From JAJKIP01 sp040509055 (GTDB lineage Bacteria > Bacteroidota > Bacteroidia > Chitinophagales > Chitinophagaceae): 27,605 bases of DNA. The position numbers were made by a program, and so were the translations under genes. The notes under the pieces are model-generated. The model made no database searches. It saw only the letters and a program-made list of their open reading frames with translations, and was not told where the DNA came from. The first letter of the stretch is position 1. Each line of letters starts with the position of its first letter. Of this stretch, positions 22,978-27,605 are shown one piece after another. The stretch covers positions 1 to 27,605 of the forward strand of contig JBEVLT010000135.1 of assembly GCA_040509055.1 (NCBI GenBank). Direction: 5' to 3'.

Positions 22978-23718
22978 ATGCTTGGTAAAACGAAGGTCAA
23001 ATATATTCAAAGTTTAGGCCAGAAAAAACAAAGGGACGCAGAAGGCCTGTTTATTGCCGAAGGACCGAAGATCGTTGCAGAGTTCCTGGAGTCCCGCCAC
23101 CTGGAGGTGAAGCAGGTATATGCCCTGTCGTCGTGGCTGGACCAGTATGGCGCTCTGCCGGCTGGTACGGAGGCCATTGCCGTCAGCGACGATGAGCTGG
23201 CAAAGCTGTCACAACTGGCTACCAGCAACCAGGTACTGGCCGTGGTAAAGCAAAGGCCTGACCCGGTGATCGATCCGAAGGGCGCCCTGTCGCTGGCGCT
23301 CGATACCATCCAGGACCCGGGTAATATGGGAACCATCATCCGCATCGCCGATTGGTTCGGCATCTCACAGCTGGTTTGCAGCATGGATTGCGTGGATGTG
23401 TATCACCCCCGCGTGGTACAGTCTACCATGGGCAGCCTGGCGCGGGTGAATGTGCTGTATACCGGTCTGGCAGACTGGCTGGGCGCCCACAGGGATATAC
23501 GCGTATATGCAGCGGTGCTGGAAGGGCAGGACGTAACGGCGATGGCAAAGCTAAGGGAGGGCGTGATCCTGATCGGTAATGAGTCCAGGGGTATCAGCCC
23601 GGAGGTGATGGCGCTGGCCAATGTCAGGGTCACCATCCCGCGCAAAGGCGCGGCCGAATCGCTGAATGCCGCCGTGGCCACAGGTATCCTGCTCTCGCAC
23701 CTTGTCTCATTTACCTGA
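22978..23718 (+). CDS. SpoU/TrmH family RNA 2'-O-methyltransferase
   Basis: 246 aa. ATG 22978 gives MLGKTKVKYIQSLGQKKQRD and then GLFIAEGPKIVAEFL, the substrate-binding N-terminal domain of the TrmH/RlmB type. SPOUT motifs follow: DTIQDPGNMGTIIRIADWFG (motif 1), VILIGNESRGISPEVM (motif 2) and AAESLNAAVATGILL (motif 3), forming the trefoil-knot AdoMet site. It methylates a ribose 2'-OH in rRNA or tRNA; which nucleotide cannot be told from sequence. The gene ends 8 bp inside the convergent permease gene's stop. Confidence 0.92.
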   Translation: MLGKTKVKYIQSLGQKKQRDAEGLFIAEGPKIVAEFLESRHLEVKQVYALSSWLDQYGALPAGTEAIAVSDDELAKLSQLATSNQVLAVVKQRPDPVIDPKGALSLALDTIQDPGNMGTIIRIADWFGISQLVCSMDCVDVYHPRVVQSTMGSLARVNVLYTGLADWLGAHRDIRVYAAVLEGQDVTAMAKLREGVILIGNESRGISPEVMALANVRVTIPRKGAAESLNAAVATGILLSHLVSFT

Positions 23719-24946
23719 ACCGTATCGCCTTTACGGGCTGTATTTTCCGCACCAGGATGGAGGGGATCATCAGGATGAGGAAACACACGACGAGCGTCAT
23801 GCCGCACACAAAAGCTACCTGGGACCACACGATCTTTACCGCCGCCTCGCTGAGGTAATACGCTTCTTCTTTCAGCTTGATAAAACCGGTTTCCTGCTGC
23901 AGGTACAGGATGCCCAGCGCCAGGGCCAGCCCGGCCACGATACCTGTGATGGTGATGATCAGCGAATGGCGCAGGAATATTTTCTGTACGGTCCAGTTGG
24001 TGGCGCCGAGTGCTTTCAGGATGCCGATCATGCGCATGCGCTCCAGCACCAGGATGATCAGGCAGGTGATCAGGTTGATCACGGCCACGATGACCATGAA
24101 ACCGATCAGCACGTTGCGCGTTACATCCTGCATATTGAGCCAGTCGAAGATATTGGGTGATATATTGCGTACGCTTTGCGTATCCCAGGTCAGGGGAAAG
24201 TCGTCCCGGTTGTAAATAGCGTCCGCCACTTCATCGATCTTTGTGTAGTCGTTTAAAAACAGTTCATACCCGCCGATATCGGCCGGGTTCCAGTCGTTCA
24301 GCCGCCGGATCAGCCGGATGTCGCCGATGGCAAAGGTCTTGTCGTACTCTTCGATGCCCGTTTTATAAATGCCGGTTATCGTCAGTTTATCCGGGCGCAG
24401 CGCGCCATCGGGGCGAATGAAATAGATAAGGATGCGGTCGTTGAGGGCCAGCTTCAGCTGCTGCGCTGTATAGGCGGAAATAATGATCTCCCGGCTGTAC
24501 GTGCTGTCGTTGAAACGGATGGGCCGGCCCTGCTGCAGGAACCGGTTCAGGTAACTGAAATCGTACGTGCTGTCGAATCCTTTCAGCAGCACGCCTTCTA
24601 TTTCTTCTTTGGTTTTCAGGATGGCGTACTTGGTCGCAAAAGGATGTATGGAACGAACGGCAGGGTTTTGGCGGATAGCGTGTACCAGCGAATCGTTTTC
24701 CGTGATCGGCGTTTCCTCGGCGATCAGCGCTTTGAATGGTTGCTTTTCCTGGATGCGGATATGCCCCCAGAAGCTGAATACCTTCTGGCTTACCTGCTCC
24801 TGGAAACCGTTGGCAAAGGCAAGGGTAATGATCATCACCGCCACGCTGATGACGGTGGCTGCAATGGAAAGCCGGATGATGAACCGCGAAAAAGACCGCT
24901 GCTGGTTGAATGCGACACGGTCTGCTATAAAGCCTGCAACCTTCAA
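23711..24946 (-). CDS. ABC transporter permease of the LolC/LolE (FtsX-like) type
   Basis: 411 aa from TTG 24946 (LKVAGFIADRVAFNQQRSFS), the start typical of this Bacteroidota family. The open frame extends 25 codons further to TTG 25021, but that part contains the TATTTTTG promoter box on the minus strand, so I reject it. One membrane helix at about residues 24-46 (AATVISVAVMIITLAFANGF), a large periplasmic domain (LIAEETPITENDSLVHAI etc.), then three C-terminal helices with the conserved ERMRMIGILKALGATNW FtsX motif. LolC/E complexes release lipoproteins from the inner membrane for sorting; the ATPase gene is not in this window. Convergent with the methyltransferase. Confidence 0.87.
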   Translation of the reverse strand: MKVAGFIADRVAFNQQRSFSRFIIRLSIAATVISVAVMIITLAFANGFQEQVSQKVFSFWGHIRIQEKQPFKALIAEETPITENDSLVHAIRQNPAVRSIHPFATKYAILKTKEEIEGVLLKGFDSTYDFSYLNRFLQQGRPIRFNDSTYSREIIISAYTAQQLKLALNDRILIYFIRPDGALRPDKLTITGIYKTGIEEYDKTFAIGDIRLIRRLNDWNPADIGGYELFLNDYTKIDEVADAIYNRDDFPLTWDTQSVRNISPNIFDWLNMQDVTRNVLIGFMVIVAVINLITCLIILVLERMRMIGILKALGATNWTVQKIFLRHSLIITITGIVAGLALALGILYLQQETGFIKLKEEAYYLSEAAVKIVWSQVAFVCGMTLVVCFLILMIPSILVRKIQPVKAIRFR

Positions 24947-24970
24947 AGGGATTTGTTTGTCTGAATGGTT

Positions 24971-24978
24971 CAAAAATA
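24971..24978 (-). promoter_or_regulatory. -7 box of the LolC/E-type permease
   Basis: Reads TATTTTTG on the minus strand, an exact TAnnTTTG match 24 nt upstream of TTG 24946, inside the N-terminal extension predicted from the longest open frame. It decides the start. Confidence 0.5.
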
Positions 24979-25032
24979 AGCCGATAAAAATATTTCGCTG
25001 CTTTTTTAACTTTTTCGCCAATTTGTGAACCT

Positions 25033-26325
25033 ATGATCCGTTATTGTCGCATGCGATACCTGCTGTTGATTGGCTGTTTACCGGGAGGGCTGTTTGCCGC
25101 CACGGCGCAGCTGCCCGATCAGGTGTACCAGCCGAATATCCGTTCCGTCAGGCTGTTCAAAGCCGGTGATATGTACAGCTATCCCATCCTGGCGCTGAAC
25201 AGCGGCGACCAGCTGGAGCTTCATTTCGACGACCTGGATGCCGATGTCAAGAATTATTACTACACTTTCCAGCTTTGCAATGCAGACTGGACACCGGCCA
25301 ACCTGCAGCCCTTTGATTATATCCGCGGTTTCCAGAGCACCCGGCTATCTACCTACCGCTATTCCTCTATCTCGCTGACCCGGTATACGCATTACCAGGC
25401 CGTGCTCCCGGATCGCAGCTCCGTGCCCACACGGTCCGGCAACTACCTGCTGAAAGTCTTTCGCAATAACGATACATCGGATCTTTTCTTTACGCGCCGC
25501 TTCCTGGTAGTGGACAACAAAGTGGCCATCGCCGCACAGATCAGGCAACCCTTCCAGTCGCAGCTGTACCTGACCGACCAGCGGGTGCAGGTCGTCGTAA
25601 ATACGGCCAATGCCAGGATCAATACCATGTCGCCCCAGGATCTAAAGGTTACCGTGCTGCAGAACAATGTATGGCCTACCGCTGCGCGGGTGGACAGGCC
25701 GACCATTTACCGGGGCAATTATTACGAATACAGCGATGATGCCACTTCTTTCCCTTCGGGGCGGGAGTGGAGGTGGATAGACCTGCGCAGCCTGCGGCTG
25801 CTGAGCGACCGGATGCAGCAAATGGTGGACACCGGCAGCCGTACCGATGTGTATGTGAAGCCGGATGCAGAGCGCCAGCAGCAGGTGTATGTGTATTACC
25901 GCGATCTGAACGGGATCTACACCATCGAAAATATCGACGGTAACAACCCGTACTGGCAAAGCGATTATGCCTGGGTGCATTTTTCCTTTGTACCGCCGGG
26001 GCGCCAGGCTTACCCGGGCAGGGATGTATACCTGTTTGGCGAGCTCACCAACTACCTGCCCGACGATTCGTCGCGCATGGTCTTTAATGCCGAAAAGGGG
26101 GTGTATGAGAAAGCGCTGTTTCTCAAGCAGGGATATTACAACTATTCCTATATCATGCTCGATGCCATGAAGCCGGCGGGCAATCGCTTCTCCTTTGCCA
26201 ATACCGAAGGCAATTACAACAACACGGAAAATAATTATACCGTGCTGGTCTATTTCCGTCCGTTCGGCGGCAGGGCCGATGAACTGATCGGGTATGCCCA
26301 GGTGAATTCGCTGGTGGGGAGGTGA
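25033..26325 (+). CDS. Type IX secretion system plug-domain protein (formerly DUF5103)
   Basis: 430 aa with a signal peptide (MRYLLLIGCLPGGLFAATAQ from ATG 25051, or start at 25033). The mature part begins VYQPNIRSVRLFKAGDMYSY, then PILALNSGDQLELHFDDLDA and YYYTFQLCNADWTPANLQPF, which are the hallmark opening of DUF5103 ('i.sv.l...g....P.i.L.s.d.l.l.FDdl'). VYLFGELTNY near residue 335 is the second domain's motif. In the Bacteroidota T9SS the Plug protein closes the SprA translocon channel; the family link is strong, but whether this copy works in secretion cannot be shown from sequence. A start-site alternative exists 18 nt downstream. Divergent from the permease gene. Confidence 0.85.
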   Translation: MIRYCRMRYLLLIGCLPGGLFAATAQLPDQVYQPNIRSVRLFKAGDMYSYPILALNSGDQLELHFDDLDADVKNYYYTFQLCNADWTPANLQPFDYIRGFQSTRLSTYRYSSISLTRYTHYQAVLPDRSSVPTRSGNYLLKVFRNNDTSDLFFTRRFLVVDNKVAIAAQIRQPFQSQLYLTDQRVQVVVNTANARINTMSPQDLKVTVLQNNVWPTAARVDRPTIYRGNYYEYSDDATSFPSGREWRWIDLRSLRLLSDRMQQMVDTGSRTDVYVKPDAERQQQVYVYYRDLNGIYTIENIDGNNPYWQSDYAWVHFSFVPPGRQAYPGRDVYLFGELTNYLPDDSSRMVFNAEKGVYEKALFLKQGYYNYSYIMLDAMKPAGNRFSFANTEGNYNNTENNYTVLVYFRPFGGRADELIGYAQVNSLVGR

Positions 26326-26550
26326 GAAAAAGTTGAAAGATTAAAAATTTTAAGAGGGTTAACAGGTCGGGAATCAGGGGGGAAGTATAAAGTTGCCTAC
26401 TGGTTGTGACCTCCTTAATAAATGCCACAGCCTGAAAGCTAATGTATTGCCGGGCAAAGAATTTTCAAGCAATGAGGGAAAACTTCACCCGTAAAGAACT
26501 TTACACCTTAAACTTTTCGCATTAAACACTCAACATCCTATCTTTGCGGC
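26326..26550. other. Intergenic region before the SRP RNA
   Basis: 225 bp, moderately AT-rich, no convincing gene, tRNA or terminator. GAAAGATTAAAAATTTTAAG (26335-26354) is an AT-rich imperfect palindrome just after the plug gene. The right end holds the SRP RNA promoter box. Confidence 0.4.
26539..26546 (+). promoter_or_regulatory. ffs: -7 promoter box of the SRP RNA
   Basis: TATCTTTG, an exact TAnnTTTG match, 4 nt before the predicted RNA 5' end at 26551. No clear TTG -33 element. Confidence 0.62.
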
Positions 26551-26645
26551 GGCAGGTCTTACACGACCAGCTCCTGCTGAACCTCCCCAGGGCCGGAAGG
26601 CAGCAAGGATAAGTGGTTGTAGCGGTGCGATGTGAGGAGCCTGCC
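26551..26645 (+). ncRNA. ffs: Signal recognition particle 4.5S RNA, small bacterial type
   Basis: About 95 nt. The ends GGCAGG (26551-26556) and CCTGCC (26640-26645) pair perfectly. The apical part holds the SRP domain IV signature: CCAGGGCCGGAAGGCAGCAA, with the GGAA tetraloop closed by CC/GG and the asymmetric AG-rich internal loop that binds Ffh. No Alu domain. A run of eight T starts at 26647 and serves as terminator. It binds Ffh and targets membrane proteins to FtsY and SecYEG. Not coded as protein, so only visible by its RNA sequence. Confidence 0.93.
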
Positions 26646-26660
26646 ATTTTTTTTATTTTA
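26646..26660 (+). terminator. T-run of the SRP RNA
   Basis: ATTTTTTTTATTTTA directly follows the closing stem of the RNA, so the RNA's own end stem plus T-run makes a Rho-independent terminator. Confidence 0.7.
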
Positions 26661-26691
26661 TTCCCAATCGCAAATCTCCAATTGACCGCTG

Positions 26692-27342
26692 ATGAAATTC
26701 TTTATCGACACTGCCAACCTCGCACAGATCAAAGAAGCCAACGAACTGGGTATACTGGACGGGGTAACGACCAACCCCTCGCTGATGGCCAAAGAAGGCA
26801 TCAAAGGCCTGGAGGCCGTGCATACCCATTATAAAACGATCTGCGAACTGGTGGATGGCGATATCAGCGCCGAAGTGATCTCGACCACTTTCGACGAGAT
26901 CGTGGAAGAGGGCAAAAAGCTGGCAGCCATTCACCCCAATATCGTGGTAAAAGTACCGATGATCAAGGATGGCGTAAAGGCGATCAAGTGGTTTACCGAC
27001 AACGGTATCCGTACCAACTGTACCCTTGTCTTTTCAGCAGGCCAGGCCATCCTGGCGGCCAAGGCCGGGGCTACCTACGTATCGCCGTTCATCGGCCGTA
27101 TCGACGACAGCAACTGGGATGGCCTCGAGCTTATAGCCCAGATGTCGCAGATATATTCCATCCAGGGTTTTAAAACAGAGATCCTGGCTGCCTCTATCCG
27201 CAGCGCCCTGCATATCGTAAAATGCGCCGAGGCCGGGGCCGATGTGTGCACCTGCCCGCTGGAGTCGATCCTGGGGCTGCTGAAGCACCCACTGACCGAT
27301 ATCGGGCTTGCCAAATTCCTGGAAGACGCTAAGAAAATGTAG
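26692..27342 (+). CDS. tal: Small transaldolase (TalC/FSA subfamily, transaldolase-type active site)
   Basis: 216 aa, cytosolic; links the pentose phosphate pathway to glycolysis by moving dihydroxyacetone from fructose-6-P or sedoheptulose-7-P to an aldose phosphate. GVTTNPSLMAKEG (about 24-36) and the Schiff-base Lys87 in IVVKVPM mark the family. Fructose-6-phosphate aldolase and transaldolase of this subfamily are told apart by two positions: aldolases have Gln and Tyr (E. coli FsaA Q59, Y131), transaldolases Glu and Phe. Here they are Glu61 (SAEVIST) and Phe133 (SPFIGRID), so transaldolase (EC 2.2.1.2) is favoured. Gene starts 47 nt after the SRP RNA. A strong terminator follows. Confidence 0.88.
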   Translation: MKFFIDTANLAQIKEANELGILDGVTTNPSLMAKEGIKGLEAVHTHYKTICELVDGDISAEVISTTFDEIVEEGKKLAAIHPNIVVKVPMIKDGVKAIKWFTDNGIRTNCTLVFSAGQAILAAKAGATYVSPFIGRIDDSNWDGLELIAQMSQIYSIQGFKTEILAASIRSALHIVKCAEAGADVCTCPLESILGLLKHPLTDIGLAKFLEDAKKM

Positions 27343-27368
27343 TAACGTTTATTGTACTAATAGCACAT

Positions 27369-27398
27369 AAAGGGTACTTCCACGAGGAGGTACCCTTT
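27369..27398. terminator. Bidirectional terminator after tal
   Basis: AAAGGGTAC (27369-27377) pairs with GTACCCTTT (27390-27398), loop of 12 nt, with T after the stem on the plus strand and A before it, so it can also serve the convergent lipoprotein gene. Confidence 0.78.
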
Positions 27399-27431
27399 TG
27401 ATTTAAGGCAACTGTATAAAGAGAATAGGGT

Positions 27432-27605
27432 TTACAAAGAGGGAGTACACTTATTTTCCACTGGTGGCAGTGCCGGCGCAGTCGTAGTATCAACCGGCAT
27501 CGCAATCATTTCACCTACTATCATAGGCTCTACCACCGGTCCTCCATTGATAATACGCTCAGCTGTTTCCAGCATTTCTTTATTACAGGACGACGCGCTC
27601 AGTCC
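27432..27605 (-). CDS. C-terminal part of a small lipoprotein (5' end outside window)
   Basis: 57 residues before the TAA at 27432-27434, read directly and open to the right edge. The first visible residues GLSASSC contain a lipobox-like sequence (Cys after SAS), so the missing part is probably just the rest of the signal peptide. The mature part, NKEMLETAERIINGGP then VVEPMIVGEMIAMPVDTTTA, has no recognised domain and ends with NKCTPSL. Convergent with tal; the hairpin at 27369-27398 serves as its likely terminator. Confidence 0.6.
   Translation of the reverse strand, partial: GLSASSCNKEMLETAERIINGGPVVEPMIVGEMIAMPVDTTTAPALPPVENKCTPSL

Noticed and set aside
26326..26550. tRNA or small ORF between the plug gene and the SRP RNA
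   Set aside because: No cloverleaf or T-loop motif GTTCRANNC was seen, and no open frame of useful length has coding-like sequence.

Overview
The window looks like chromosomal core DNA of a Bacteroidota bacterium, most likely family Chitinophagaceae. The support is indirect: several genes are preceded by the Bacteroidota -7 box TAnnTTTG (sometimes with TTG about 20 nt upstream), Shine-Dalgarno sequences are scarce, several starts are TTG or GTG, and the gene content includes a type IX secretion plug-domain protein, a lipidated Omp85 protein (TamL type), DUF5362 membrane proteins and many outer-membrane barrels. No phage, IS element, CRISPR array, tRNA or rRNA was seen.

Layout. 1-1530 (-): exported protein resembling the C-terminal periplasmic part of DUF2723 proteins, cut by the window edge. 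1628-4637 (+): CCA-adding enzyme, a pRiA4b ORF-3-like protein and miaA. 4684-5199 (+): small barrel-like exported protein. 5204-6532 (-): HD-domain hydrolase preceded by a barrel gene that appears frameshifted. 6647-9092 (-): FadL/TodX-type porin with a hairpin in its leader, then a Ser/Asn/Tyr-rich lipoprotein. 9250-10725 (+): proS. 10809-12954 (+): five small membrane proteins (three DUF5362 paralogues, a CCC-motif-type protein, a DUF2752 protein). 12944-19787: RDD protein (-), then SpoIIM-like, DUF4129, DUF4350, MoxR ATPase and DUF58 (+), with a four-helix-bundle gene inserted between MoxR and DUF58. 19943-20614 (+): truB. 20611-22959 (-): TamL-like Omp85 lipoprotein, divergent from a SpoU/TrmH methyltransferase (22978-23718 +). 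23711-24946 (-): LolC/E-type permease, divergent from the T9SS plug-domain gene (25033-26325 +). 26551-26645: SRP RNA. 26692-27342 (+): small transaldolase, with a strong terminator after it. 27432-27605 (-): C-terminal end of a small lipoprotein.

Three themes run through the window: tRNA maturation and charging (cca, miaA, truB, proS, plus an rRNA/tRNA methyltransferase), cell-envelope biogenesis (TamL, LolC/E-type permease, T9SS plug, porin-like barrels, SRP RNA), and a large membrane-centred block from 10.8 to 19.8 kb. In that block a cytosolic MoxR AAA+ ATPase and a membrane-anchored DUF58/VWA protein are coded with DUF4129, DUF4350, SpoIIM-like and RDD membrane proteins, next to a cassette of small multi-pass proteins. 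This block is the best candidate here for an undescribed envelope system. The most unusual local features are the AT-rich four-helix-bundle insertion inside it and the apparent one-base deletion in the barrel gene at 5.85-6.53 kb.
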